Notes under the pieces: model-generated
The model's database searches: none
The model's input: only the letters and a program-made list of their open reading frames with translations
What the model was told of the DNA's origin: nothing
DNA from: Verrucomicrobiota bacterium
Lineage (GTDB): Bacteria > Verrucomicrobiota > Verrucomicrobiia > Verrucomicrobiales > Akkermansiaceae
NCBI GenBank assembly: GCA_009885905.1
Contig: VFJU01000336.1
Span: 1-11,239 of the forward strand
Reading direction: 5' to 3'
DNA length: 11,239 nt
Part shown: positions 1-7,119 of the stretch, in pieces
Layout: the number at the start of each line of letters is the position of its first letter
Position numbering within the stretch: the stretch's first letter is position 1
Program-made: the position numbers and the translations under genes

Positions 1-1346
1 AAGGATACGGCCTGAGCGCCGCCGCCCTGTCCCGCTGCATGAGCGAGGGCGCCAAGCCGGATTTGTTGATCACCGTGGATTGCGGAACGGTCTCGGTCAA
101 CGAGGTCGCTGCGCTCCGGAACGACGGAATCGATGTGGTAATCGTGGACCATCACGAACCGGACCCAACAGGAATACCGGACTGTTGTGCACTGGTAAAC
201 CCAAAGTGTGGCACGGAGTTCACCTACCTTTGCGCGGCCGGCGTTGTCTTCAAACTCGGCCACGCAATGCTAAAAACCCGCCAAGTGAACTTGGATTTAA
301 AGGAACTCATCGACCTTGTGGCCGTGGCGACAATTTCCGACATCGTTCCAATGATCGGAGAAAACCGACTGATAGTGCGACACGGACTGAGGCAGCTGCC
401 TAACACATTAAATCCTGGTTTGCGCGCTCTCCAAGCAGTTACTGGAATGAATGGCGTCGCGACGTCCATGGACGTCGGCTTCCGCATCGGTCCACGCTTG
501 AACGCCGCAGGACGTATGGATGTACCAGAGGACGCACTGGCTATTCTAACAACTGACTGTCGGCGTCTCGCATACGACCTCGCAAACAGGCTTGATGACT
601 ACAACAAAGAACGCCAGAGCTATGAAGCACTCATCCGCCGTGAAGCTGTCGCAATGCTCCTCAGCGATTTCGATCCCGCTCGTGATCCCGTCATTGTGTT
701 AGGCTCGCGATCATGGCATCATGGAGTGGTTGGCATTGTCGCCTCGCGATTGATGAGGCAGTATCACAAACCAACATTCGTCATTGCCATTGACGAAAAT
801 GGTACGGGAAAAGGCTCAGGGCGAAGCATAGAAGGCATATCGTTGGTGGAAGCAATCCGCGCTTGCGAAAACAATATCATTGCCGGTGGCGGTCACGCAA
901 TGGCGGCGGGGCTATCGATCAAGGAAGAAAATCTAGACGATTTCAGAAAAAACTTTTCAGCTTACGTACTGAACAATAGCACCCCAGAACAGCGCCAGCC
1001 CAAGCTGTTATACGATGCGGAAATAACCTTTGATAAATTATCGTTAGAATTTCTATCAAGTTACGATCTGCTGCAACCATTCGGCAACGGAAATCCTCAG
1101 CCAGTGTTTGTTTCTCGCGGGGTCGACCAGAGTCGCTCGCCTCAGCACATGAAGAACCACCACGTGAGGCTGACACTGCGCCAAGGTCGCCACGAGCATG
1201 ACGCCATTTTCTTCGGTGGCGGCGAATATCCCCTACCCAATCCACCGTGGGATATTGCGTTTACAATCGATCGCAACACCTTCCGCGGGCGTACGACTTT
1301 GCAGCTCGTGATCCAAGACATAAAGGCGGCAGAGGCCTTGGTGTAA
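1..1346 (+). CDS. recJ: Single-stranded-DNA-specific exonuclease RecJ (3' part, 5' end cut by window edge)
   Basis: RecJ is a 5'-to-3' single-strand DNA exonuclease of the DHH phosphoesterase superfamily, acting in recombination and mismatch/base-excision repair. The reading frame is open from the window edge (first full codon at base 3), giving 447 residues; family members are about 570, so roughly the first 120 are outside. Visible motifs in order: ITVDCG, then VIVDHHEPDP with the metal-binding DHH at bases 147-155; DIVPMIGENR; GFRIGPRLNAAGRMD; the DHHA1 motif GGGHAMAAG near 885-911; and a C-terminal OB-like region with LLQPFGNGNPQPVF. All expected catalytic motifs in the visible part are intact. 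An ATG at 39 exists, but residues encoded before it (GYGLSAAALSRC) belong to the conserved domain, so it is not the start. It is followed by a small lipoprotein gene on the same strand. Confidence 0.96.
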   Translation, partial: GYGLSAAALSRCMSEGAKPDLLITVDCGTVSVNEVAALRNDGIDVVIVDHHEPDPTGIPDCCALVNPKCGTEFTYLCAAGVVFKLGHAMLKTRQVNLDLKELIDLVAVATISDIVPMIGENRLIVRHGLRQLPNTLNPGLRALQAVTGMNGVATSMDVGFRIGPRLNAAGRMDVPEDALAILTTDCRRLAYDLANRLDDYNKERQSYEALIRREAVAMLLSDFDPARDPVIVLGSRSWHHGVVGIVASRLMRQYHKPTFVIAIDENGTGKGSGRSIEGISLVEAIRACENNIIAGGGHAMAAGLSIKEENLDDFRKNFSAYVLNNSTPEQRQPKLLYDAEITFDKLSLEFLSSYDLLQPFGNGNPQPVFVSRGVDQSRSPQHMKNHHVRLTLRQGRHEHDAIFFGGGEYPLPNPPWDIAFTIDRNTFRGRTTLQLVIQDIKAAEALV

Positions 1347-1367
1347 AAATCATTTGAAAATCATTTG
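1346..1367 (+). repeat. 11-bp tandem direct repeat after recJ
   Basis: AAAATCATTTG occurs twice back to back (1346-1356 and 1357-1367), beginning on the last base of the recJ stop codon. A third, degenerate copy (AAAATCATT) lies at 1404-1412, at the start of the next gene. The copies could be replication slippage or paired protein-binding sites. The sequence alone does not decide. Confidence 0.7.
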
Positions 1368-1399
1368 AATATTGGCGCGAACAGCGCGTCATTCTCATT

Positions 1400-1666
1400 G
1401 TGAAAAATCATTCAAAGATGTTAAGACTGGCGAGTTTGGTGCTAGTCGGCGCCAGCATCGCGTCAAGTGTGAGCTGCATGACCACCTACGATGCCTACGG
1501 TCGCCCCGTTCAGTCGGTCGATCCCGGGTTGGCCGCAGCAGGCGTCGTTGCCGCCGGACTGATCGGTTACGCTGTCGCGGCGAATAACTCCAACGACTGC
1601 TACTCGGGTGGAAACTACTATTACCGAGGTGGCTACTATCGCGAGCGCTACGCTCCTTGCTATTGA
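1400..1666 (+). CDS. Small Tyr/Gly-rich lipoprotein, function unknown
   Basis: This 88-aa product is not assignable to a named family. It begins with a basic N-terminus and hydrophobic stretch (residues 8-21) followed by SSVSC with Cys26, a plausible but non-classical lipobox with Ser at -3, suggesting a lipid-anchored envelope protein. Residues 43-61 form an Ala/Gly-rich hydrophobic segment (GLAAAGVVAAGLIGYAVAA) resembling a glycine-zipper or short membrane-associating helix. The C-terminus is rich in Tyr and Gly with two Cys (67, 87). The start is taken as GTG 1400; an in-frame ATG at 1418 would give 82 aa with a shorter n-region. Neither has a convincing SD sequence. It lies 53 bp after recJ and 134 bp before manC, so it may be its own transcription unit. 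The existence of the gene is likely; its role is unknown. Confidence 0.7.
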   Translation: MKNHSKMLRLASLVLVGASIASSVSCMTTYDAYGRPVQSVDPGLAAAGVVAAGLIGYAVAANNSNDCYSGGNYYYRGGYYRERYAPCY

Positions 1667-1800
1667 GATATTGAGAACCGCTAGTTTAGACCGAGGTTTT
1701 TGGTGGATGTGCGACCTCAGCAGATCTATCCAGAACCATTTTTCTGCTCATCGCATTCCCGCTTTTCCTTGGTTTGGAATTAGGCAAGGATACAGGCGTA
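1667..1800. other. Intergenic region between the lipoprotein gene and manC
   Basis: No coding sequence is supported here. Two weak inverted repeats are visible: GAGGT/ACCTC (1693-1697 with 1714-1718) and AGCAGA/TCTGCT (1719-1724 with 1743-1748). Each has a loop of 16-18 bases and neither has a clean T-tract, so neither is a convincing intrinsic terminator. The manC ribosome binding site lies at the right end. Confidence 0.4.
1786..1790 (+). promoter_or_regulatory. Ribosome binding site of manC
   Basis: AAGGA lies 10 bases before the ATG at 1801. It favours that ATG over the in-frame TTG at 1774, which lies upstream of the motif. The conserved GGSGTR nucleotide-binding motif follows the ATG closely, as is usual in the family. 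Confidence 0.55.
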
Positions 1801-2883
1801 ATGCCGACACTCGAAAATACCTACGCACTCATTCTCGCCGGAGGCTCCGGCACGCGGTTCTGGCCACTCAGCCGGAATAACCGTCCTAAGCAACTGCTCG
1901 ATCTTTTCGGGACCGGCTCGCTGCTCGAACAAACGATCATGCGCCTCGACGGTCTGGTTCCTTTTGAAAATATTCTGATCCTCACCAATTCACTGCAAGA
2001 AGATGCTGTTAGGTCTCTTGCCACTATGCTTCCTCCAGAAAATATATTCGCCGAACCGTGCAAACGCGACACTGCTCCGGCCGTCGCACTCGGAATCGGC
2101 TTGATCGCAGCACGCAATCCCAACGCGGTAATGATGGTGCTGCCTTCCGACCAACTGATTCAAAATACTGAGGCTTACCACGGTGTCATGCGTGACGCTC
2201 TCGCCACGGCAGAAAAATCTAACGGACTTGTTACAATCGGTATCAAACCAACTTGGGCTTGCCCCTCCTATGGCTACATTGAGCGCGGCAACCGCGCATC
2301 CATTCCGGGTCTCACCTGCGTAAATCCACCCGTAGAAGTAAAAAGATTTCGTGAGAAGCCAAACGCTGAACTGGCAGAACAATTCCTTGCCCAAGGCCGC
2401 TTCACTTGGAATGCAGGCATGTTCGTATGGTCTCTGCCCACAGTGATCAATCAACTCGCCACCCATGCGCCCGAGCTCTCCGGCTTCATTTCAGAACTGC
2501 GCCAGTCAAAAGACATTCATGCCACCGTCGACGCTCAGTTTCCAAATCTAACTCCAACGTCCATCGATTACGCGCTGATGGAAAGCGCCGACCGCGTCCT
2601 CAACATCGAGGCAACCTTCGACTGGGATGACGTCGGCTCATGGGTATCTATTGCCACCTATCTCCAAAAACACGGTAACGAAAACCGAGCTAACGAGCCG
2701 ATCACTGAAATCGATTCCGAAAACAACATCGTCTTCAACGCTCGACCAGGAACACGCATCGCCTTGCTGGGCGTGAATGATCTCATCATCGTTCAAACAC
2801 CCGACGCCCTGCTCATCGCCAACCGTCATCAGGCAGATTCTATCAAAAAACTTTCCGACCTTCTTCCAGCAGAATTGCTCTGA
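1801..2883 (+). CDS. manC: Mannose-1-phosphate guanylyltransferase (GDP-mannose pyrophosphorylase), short form
   Basis: The enzyme makes GDP-mannose from GTP and mannose-1-phosphate, feeding polysaccharide, glycan and GDP-fucose synthesis in the cytoplasm. At 360 aa it consists of the nucleotidyltransferase domain plus a short C-terminal part. It lacks the extra ~110-residue cupin phosphomannose isomerase domain of bifunctional AlgA/ManC enzymes of about 470 aa. Visible motifs: ALILAGGSGTRFWPLSR at the N-terminus (GTP-binding GGxGTR), PKQLLDLFG, EPCKRDTAPAVALG, MVLPSDQLI, the VKRFREKP sugar-nucleotide motif, WNAGMFVW, SIDYALMESADRV, and FDWDDVGSW. Nothing appears truncated. Its TGA stop overlaps the proposed CTG start of ruvX, so ruvX may be translated by coupled re-initiation. 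No other polysaccharide genes are nearby, so the specific pathway it serves cannot be told. Confidence 0.95.
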   Translation: MPTLENTYALILAGGSGTRFWPLSRNNRPKQLLDLFGTGSLLEQTIMRLDGLVPFENILILTNSLQEDAVRSLATMLPPENIFAEPCKRDTAPAVALGIGLIAARNPNAVMMVLPSDQLIQNTEAYHGVMRDALATAEKSNGLVTIGIKPTWACPSYGYIERGNRASIPGLTCVNPPVEVKRFREKPNAELAEQFLAQGRFTWNAGMFVWSLPTVINQLATHAPELSGFISELRQSKDIHATVDAQFPNLTPTSIDYALMESADRVLNIEATFDWDDVGSWVSIATYLQKHGNENRANEPITEIDSENNIVFNARPGTRIALLGVNDLIIVQTPDALLIANRHQADSIKKLSDLLPAELL

Positions 2884-3317
2884 ACACGAATCCCCACAAC
2901 TTTCCCCACCCCGCACTCGGCATTGATCATGGCGACGCCCGGATCGGGGTTGCTGCGACCGACGACTACGGTATTCTCGCCCACCCATTGGAGACGATCG
3001 ATCAACGTCAATGCGATGCCATCGAACGCATTTCCCAACTCGCTGCACAACGAAAAATTCGCAGTTTAGTGGTAGGCTTACCCCTCCGCATGGATGGTAG
3101 CGAGGGAAGCTCTGCAGCCAAAGTACGAGCATTCGCCGTCCAACTCGGGAATCGGATTCCATCCATTCCGTTAGTATTCGTCGATGAAACTCTGACGACC
3201 GCCACGGCCTCCGAAAAGCTCCGCGAAGCAGGGCACAAGGCGCGCAAACAAAAAACCATCATTGACCAAGCCGCCGCCGTGGAAATCCTCAACTTGTGGA
3301 TGCAGGAAAATGTCTGA
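2880..3317 (+). CDS. ruvX: RuvX/YqgF-family Holliday junction resolvase-like RNase H-fold protein, probable CTG start
   Basis: RuvX/YqgF proteins have an RNase H-like fold and are linked to 16S rRNA 5'-end maturation and Holliday-junction-type nuclease activity. The frame encodes ALGIDHGDARIGVAATD near the N-terminus, the family's first catalytic Asp motif; then SLVVGLPLRMDGSEG, VFVDETLTTATASE (second acidic site), and IIDQAAAVEIL with the last conserved Asp near the C-terminus. With CTG 2880 the protein is 145 aa, matching the usual ~140. The frame is open back to a TGA at 2778, but between that stop and TTG 2988 there is no ATG, GTG or TTG. Starting at 2988 would delete the first motif. CTG 2880 overlaps the manC stop as CTGA, consistent with coupling. 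ATT codons at 2874 or 2922 are less likely starts; a sequencing error is the other explanation. Confidence 0.88.
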   Translation: MNTNPHNFPHPALGIDHGDARIGVAATDDYGILAHPLETIDQRQCDAIERISQLAAQRKIRSLVVGLPLRMDGSEGSSAAKVRAFAVQLGNRIPSIPLVFVDETLTTATASEKLREAGHKARKQKTIIDQAAAVEILNLWMQENV

Positions 3318-3372
3318 CCAAACCGCTAACGACTCAATATTTAATTTTTTGTCCATCAACCACTCGCATCAT

Positions 3373-3534
3373 ATGAAACCAAAGAATATCCTAACAATTT
3401 TAATTGCTGCCGTTGCGCCCCTGCTCTCGAGTGGTTGCTTGGTTCAAGAAACTGTCACCGTTAACGGTGAAGTCATGAAGGAAGGCTACGTGGTCAAAGA
3501 TCCCATCAAGGACGTGATCGACAACTCACCGTGA
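3373..3534 (+). CDS. Small putative lipoprotein (53 aa), function unknown
   Basis: A short gene starting at ATG 3373. The product has a lysine-containing n-region (MKPKN), a hydrophobic core (residues 6-18) and LLSSGC with Cys22, a good lipoprotein signal although Ser is at -3. The mature part is only about 32 residues and mixed-charge (LVQETVTVNGEVMKEGYVVKDP). No family is recognised. The stop overlaps the GTG of truA by 4 bp (GTGA), so the two are probably co-translated. No SD is visible before the ATG. The signal sequence and tight linkage support a real gene. The same frame is open further upstream, over the end of ruvX, but the lipoprotein signal fixes the start here. Confidence 0.72.
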   Translation: MKPKNILTILIAAVAPLLSSGCLVQETVTVNGEVMKEGYVVKDPIKDVIDNSP

Positions 3535-4304
3535 CGAACGAAATGCGGCTCAAGCTAACCATCGCCTACGACGGGCGTCCCTACAACGGCTGGCAGTCCC
3601 AAGCTTGCGGTAACACCGTACAGGACATCATCCAAACAGCACTGGAAGAAGTCGCGAAGCAACCTCTCCGCATCCATGGCGCAGGTCGGACGGATACCGG
3701 CGTGCATGCTTTGGCGCAAATCGCACACTTCGATTCCCCAGCTGAGATTTCAATGAACCCATTCAACTGGGTTCCCGCAATCAACTGCAAGCTTCCTGCC
3801 ACCATCCGAATCATGGCATGCGAAGAAGTTCCAGCAGATTTCCACAGCCGCTTCTCAGCCGTTGGTAAAATCTATCATTTCGATCTCTGTACATCTCCCA
3901 TTCTTCCACCCCTTAAAGCAGGAATCGCGTGGCATCTACCTCGCCAACTTGATGCAGATGTATTGCAGCAAGCACTTTCCCTCTACACGGGACGTCATGA
4001 CTTTCATGCGTTTGCCGCTTACCGTGGCAACGAAACGCCAGACCTCGACTGGTGTCGTACCATTCATTCTGTGGAAATGATTACGTTAGAAGATGGCTAC
4101 CGCATCACGTACACAGGAGACGGGTTTCTCTACAAAATGATCCGCCTTCTCACCGGAGGCGCAGTGCATGCCGCGCAAGGGAGAATCCGTCTGGATGACT
4201 TTGCTGATCTGCTAGACCAATCGCCCGGGCTACCAAATGGTAAATCGCCACTCTGCGCACCGCCTGATGGATTATTTCTACAAAGAGTTCTCTTTGCAGA
4301 CTGA
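3531..4304 (+). CDS. truA: tRNA pseudouridine(38-40) synthase TruA
   Basis: TruA isomerises uridines 38-40 in the tRNA anticodon stem-loop to pseudouridine. The 257-aa frame shows the N-terminal strand LKLTIAYDGRPYNGWQSQ, the catalytic motif HGAGRTDTGVHALAQ with the nucleophile Asp55, the HFDLCTSPILPPL region, the GRHDFHAF motif, and the C-terminal YTGDGFLYKMIRLLTGG typical of the family. Length and motif order are normal. Two starts are possible: GTG 3531, overlapping the upstream lipoprotein stop as GTGA, or ATG 3543, giving MRLKLTIAYDG, 253 aa, closer to common family N-termini. Neither has a strong SD, so I keep the coupled GTG. It is the last rightward gene and ends one base before the convergent peroxiredoxin gene. 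Confidence 0.96.
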   Translation: MTNEMRLKLTIAYDGRPYNGWQSQACGNTVQDIIQTALEEVAKQPLRIHGAGRTDTGVHALAQIAHFDSPAEISMNPFNWVPAINCKLPATIRIMACEEVPADFHSRFSAVGKIYHFDLCTSPILPPLKAGIAWHLPRQLDADVLQQALSLYTGRHDFHAFAAYRGNETPDLDWCRTIHSVEMITLEDGYRITYTGDGFLYKMIRLLTGGAVHAAQGRIRLDDFADLLDQSPGLPNGKSPLCAPPDGLFLQRVLFAD

Positions 4305-4305
4305 A

Positions 4306-4824
4306 TCAGTGAGCCGCAAGAAATTTCAATACGTCTTCAGCTTGTTTTTCAGTGGAGGCACTGAGATCACTCCAGACGAGTTTGCCGTCCTTAAAGAGAA
4401 AAGCTTGGCGCTTGGAAATTCCTAACATATTTGGTACACCAAAGGCATTGATCACCTTGGCATCTGAATCAGCGAGCAAATCGAAAGGCAGGCTGTATTT
4501 ATCCTTGAACGCTTTCTGTGCCGCAACCTTGTCACCACTTACCCCGAAAATTTTCACGCCTCTATCAGTCAATGACGCATACGAATCACGCAGGCTGCAT
4601 GCTTGCTTGGTGCATCCTGGCGTGTCTGCCTTAGGGTAAAAATACACTAGCAAATAACCAGAAGCTCCCACTTCGGCAATTCTAACCTCTTGGTCATTCT
4701 GATTGACCTGCGAGACCGTGGGGATCGCCGCGCCAATGACGAGAGGCTCAGCCGAAGCACAACTGGTAAAAATACTTGCGGATACGGCAGTTAGAATCTG
4801 AGTGATTGGCTTCATGTTGGTCAA
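4306..4824 (-). CDS. Bcp/PrxQ-type peroxiredoxin with N-terminal export signal
   Basis: This thiol peroxidase family reduces hydrogen peroxide and organic or lipid hydroperoxides. The motif YPKADTPGCTKQAC carries the peroxidatic Cys71 and the resolving Cys76 five residues later, the arrangement of two-Cys Bcp/PrxQ proteins. Downstream are VSGDKVAAQKAFKDKYSLPFDLLAD and FGVPNMLGISKRQAFLF. Unlike typical cytoplasmic Bcp (about 150-155 aa), this one is 172 aa because of a signal sequence: KPITQILTAVSASIFTSCASA, with either an FTSC lipobox (Cys22) or Ala-Ser-Ala cleavage before Glu26. It is therefore probably periplasmic or membrane-anchored. TTG 4824 is chosen as start because AAGGTG lies 5 bases before it; ATG 4815 is an alternative, but then the SD would be 14 bases away. 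It follows the VOC gene by 71 bp (72 from its stop). Confidence 0.93.
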   Translation of the reverse strand: MTNMKPITQILTAVSASIFTSCASAEPLVIGAAIPTVSQVNQNDQEVRIAEVGASGYLLVYFYPKADTPGCTKQACSLRDSYASLTDRGVKIFGVSGDKVAAQKAFKDKYSLPFDLLADSDAKVINAFGVPNMLGISKRQAFLFKDGKLVWSDLSASTEKQAEDVLKFLAAH

Positions 4825-4829
4825 ACTTA

Positions 4830-4835
4830 CACCTT
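4830..4835 (-). promoter_or_regulatory. Ribosome binding site of the peroxiredoxin gene
   Basis: On the minus strand AAGGTG stands 5 bases before TTG 4824 and 14 bases before ATG 4815. The spacing therefore favours the TTG start. Confidence 0.45.
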
Positions 4836-4895
4836 ATTTTAAATTGGCAAATAGCAAATGGTGTTTGGTGGCAATCGTCTAAAACTCCCTAGGAT

Positions 4896-5240
4896 TTAAC
4901 GCTTGCGAATAAGCATAAATTCATTTCCATCCGTGTCAAAACACATCGCTAGGTGCGGCGCTTCGCCATCCTCATCTTGCGGTTCACGACTGAGACCACC
5001 GCCAAACGCGACAACTTCTGCAGCACCAGCGACAACGTCGGCAACTTGGATGCTTATTCCTGTCCACGTCCGCTTGCCCTCACCACCCCCATGAATACCA
5101 AGAATCGCCCCCGCGAGCGACAACTCGCTCATCACCTCAGACATCTTCGTCAACTCAGCTCCGAAAACATTCTGATAGAACGCCGTAGCACGTCCCAAGT
5201 CCGCTGCCCAAATGACATATTTAACGCGCTGAACAAGCAT
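4896..5240 (-). CDS. VOC superfamily (glyoxalase/bleomycin-resistance/dioxygenase fold) protein
   Basis: The 114-aa product has the paired beta-alpha-beta-beta-beta layout of the vicinal oxygen chelate fold: VKYVIWAADLGRATAFYQNVFGAEL opens the first module; the second runs from GISIQVADVVAGAAEVVAFGG to HLAMCFDTDGNEFMLIRK, ending in the typical FxDxDGNxFxL strand. In metal-dependent VOC enzymes a His or Gln sits in the first strand. Here that strand (RVKYVIW) has none, while the Glu after Gly-Asn is kept, so a metal-dependent activity is uncertain and the substrate cannot be predicted. ATG 5240 follows the ndk stop by one base (TGAGATG), implying coupling. An ATG at 5264 would give 122 aa overlapping ndk by 23 bases and has AAGG directly abutting it, so the shorter form is preferred. 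Confidence 0.85.
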   Translation of the reverse strand: MLVQRVKYVIWAADLGRATAFYQNVFGAELTKMSEVMSELSLAGAILGIHGGGEGKRTWTGISIQVADVVAGAAEVVAFGGGLSREPQDEDGEAPHLAMCFDTDGNEFMLIRKR

Positions 5241-5241
5241 C

Positions 5242-5679
5242 TCAATAAGCGAAAATTTCGCCATCCTTGAAGAAACGCTTCAACTCGTCTTGTGCAGCTT
5301 CCACCGAGTCTGATGCGTGACACACATTGCGCATTTTCGCGTCGGCATCCTTAAAGCCAAAATCACCACGGATGGTTCCCGCTGCAGCGACCATCGAATC
5401 AGTCGGGCCCAGCAAGTCACGGACGCGTGCGATCACATTCTCACCTTGAAGCGCTAGCGCGATGACCGGTGACTCTTGCATAAACCCGCGAACCGAGGGA
5501 AAGAACGGTTTGTCGGCAATGTGCGAGTAATGTTCGGCGAGAATTTCGTCACTGAGTGTCATCATCTTGATGCCACGGATCAAAAATCCTTCCGCCTGAA
5601 ATCGGGACAGAACCTGCCCCGTAATATTTTTAGAAACCGCGTCGGGTTTAAAAAGGATGAGAGTTGTTTCGGAAGCCAT
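5242..5679 (-). CDS. ndk: Nucleoside diphosphate kinase
   Basis: Ndk transfers the gamma-phosphate from ATP to nucleoside diphosphates through a phospho-histidine intermediate. From ATG 5679 the protein has 145 aa, close to the usual 140-145. Visible motifs: TLILFKPDAVSKN at the N-terminus, HYSHIADKPFFPSVRGFM, PVIALALQGENVIARVRDLLGPTDS, GTIRGDFG, and NVCHASDSVEAAQDEL, which carries the active-site His in the N-x-x-H-x-S-D-S pattern with Ala in place of the more common Gly. The frame stays open to a GTG at 5745, but the extra 22 residues have no counterpart in the family. It lies 115 bp after sufD, so it may be a distal suf-operon member or have its own promoter. The VOC gene starts one base after its stop. 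Confidence 0.95.
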   Translation of the reverse strand: MASETTLILFKPDAVSKNITGQVLSRFQAEGFLIRGIKMMTLSDEILAEHYSHIADKPFFPSVRGFMQESPVIALALQGENVIARVRDLLGPTDSMVAAAGTIRGDFGFKDADAKMRNVCHASDSVEAAQDELKRFFKDGEIFAY

Positions 5680-5794
5680 GACCGCAGGTGTTAGTGTGAG
5701 AGTTGGATTTGTGCAAGCATTTTGAAACGGAGATTCGTTTGTCACTCATGATGATTAACCGAACCATCAGAAACTCTCTCGCCGCGAAACGAAG

Positions 5795-7093
5795 TTAAGT
5801 GGCAATTCGTCTGAATTTATCATCGATGAATTCAAGAACAAGTGCTTCCACCTCATCGCACTTGAGTCGCTCGACCACGTCCACGGAAAAACCACGAGCA
5901 ATGAGTTGGCGTGAGTTGATAGGATCGATACCGCGAGCACGAAGATAAAAAATTTCTTCGTCACTGATTTGAGATGAAGTACTGCCGTGGGAGCATTTCA
6001 CTTGGTCCGCATTGATCTCGAGACCAGGCATGGAATTGGCTTCGCAGGTGTCACTCATCAAAAGATTCCGACACGTCTGATAGGCATCCGTGTGATGAGC
6101 GTTTTCATCGACAAAAATCAGACCAGAAAAAATCGTACGGGCATCATCGTATAGAGAATTTTTATAGAGTAAGTCCGAATAGGCGCCTTCCGAAACATGA
6201 TGCTGGAACGTGCGTTGATCGTACTCTTGATCATGTGCCGGTATGGCCACGGAAAGCATATCCGACCGCGATCCAGGGCCTTCTAGACGCGAAAGCGATT
6301 CGTTGCGCACCCACGAACCGCCTGTATTTAAAATAAAACCGATAGCCGAAGCATCACGGAAAACCGATGTCTCGTTGATCTGAATGACACGCGTCATTTC
6401 ATTGAAATCTTGAATCGCGACGTAATCGAGTTTCGAATTCTGACCCGCACTGAGATCGTTGAACGCGATGGCAAGACCCGGAAGCACATCGTCTGCAGAG
6501 CGAAAAATATCCACCACGCGCACTTTCGCACTCGTTCCAGTCACGATAAGCGTGTGCGGAAAAATCACAGAGTTTTCTCCTGAAATCCAGTGGTGCACCT
6601 CGATGGTACCGGCGACTTCGAGCTTGTCTGGCACATAAACAAAAACTCCGTTAGACAACGATGCTTCATGCAGCGCAGCAAACTTGGCCGACCCAAGGCG
6701 AGTTTCCTGTTTCATAAAATGCGCCTGCACCAAGTCACTGTGAGAAACCAGCGCCTCGGAAAGGGGCAGACAAATCACCGCGGCGGGTAGATTAGACTCC
6801 ACGTGAACGAGTTCGTCATTGACGAAGACCAACTTTGCTGCCGGTGCCTCAAGACCTACCGAGCGCGCGATCAAATCATTCACGCCGTTTATTGGATTTC
6901 TCCGGAACGCGGAAAAATCCAGTTGCTTGATGCTGGAGAACCGCCACGTTTCATCTCCACGCTTCGGAGTAGATAGAGTTAGAAATCGCTGCCACGCAGC
7001 CTGTTGGCGGGCGGCGAACCATTCCGGCAAATAGGTCGGGGTCACCGGTGTGGTGGTAAGCATGGATGGTGGTGAATCGAGAGTAAGGCTCAT
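5795..7093 (-). CDS. sufD: Fe-S cluster assembly protein SufD
   Basis: SufD pairs with SufB in the SufBC2D scaffold that builds iron-sulfur clusters and is linked to iron acquisition. The 432-aa product has the low-similarity N-terminal helical region (with ETWRFSSIKQLDF, a common SufD signature), then the beta-helix core. Near the C-terminus are HTDAYQTCRNLLMSD, PGLEINADQVKCSHGSTSSQ and the helical DEEIFYLRARGI end. Cys367 and His369 in KCSHGST correspond by motif to E. coli SufD Cys358 and His360, the latter important for cluster assembly. So it looks functional. ATG 7093 lies 26 bp after sufB; no SD is visible and the leader is A/T-rich. It is the third suf gene in the order C-B-D. Confidence 0.96.
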   Translation of the reverse strand: MSLTLDSPPSMLTTTPVTPTYLPEWFAARQQAAWQRFLTLSTPKRGDETWRFSSIKQLDFSAFRRNPINGVNDLIARSVGLEAPAAKLVFVNDELVHVESNLPAAVICLPLSEALVSHSDLVQAHFMKQETRLGSAKFAALHEASLSNGVFVYVPDKLEVAGTIEVHHWISGENSVIFPHTLIVTGTSAKVRVVDIFRSADDVLPGLAIAFNDLSAGQNSKLDYVAIQDFNEMTRVIQINETSVFRDASAIGFILNTGGSWVRNESLSRLEGPGSRSDMLSVAIPAHDQEYDQRTFQHHVSEGAYSDLLYKNSLYDDARTIFSGLIFVDENAHHTDAYQTCRNLLMSDTCEANSMPGLEINADQVKCSHGSTSSQISDEEIFYLRARGIDPINSRQLIARGFSVDVVERLKCDEVEALVLEFIDDKFRRIAT

Positions 7094-7119
7094 TGAACAG
7101 AAATTTTTTAAATGACGAA

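Noticed and set aside
1774..1800. TTG 1774 as the manC start
   Set aside because: The AAGGA ribosome binding site lies downstream of it and points to ATG 1801; the nine extra residues have no conserved role.
2638..3162. Long minus-strand open frame opposite manC and ruvX
   Set aside because: It lies opposite two well-supported genes, has arginine/serine-rich low-sense composition and no family motif; it is a shadow of the coding strand.
5645..5749. Short minus-strand frame from ATG 5749 (about 33 codons) overlapping the start of ndk
   Set aside because: No SD, no recognisable composition or motif, and it runs into the ndk coding region in another frame.
5750..5768. Hairpin GATGGTT-CGGTT-AATCATC on the minus strand between sufD and ndk, considered as a terminator
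   Set aside because: The stem is only 7 bp with a G-T wobble and is not followed by a U-tract.
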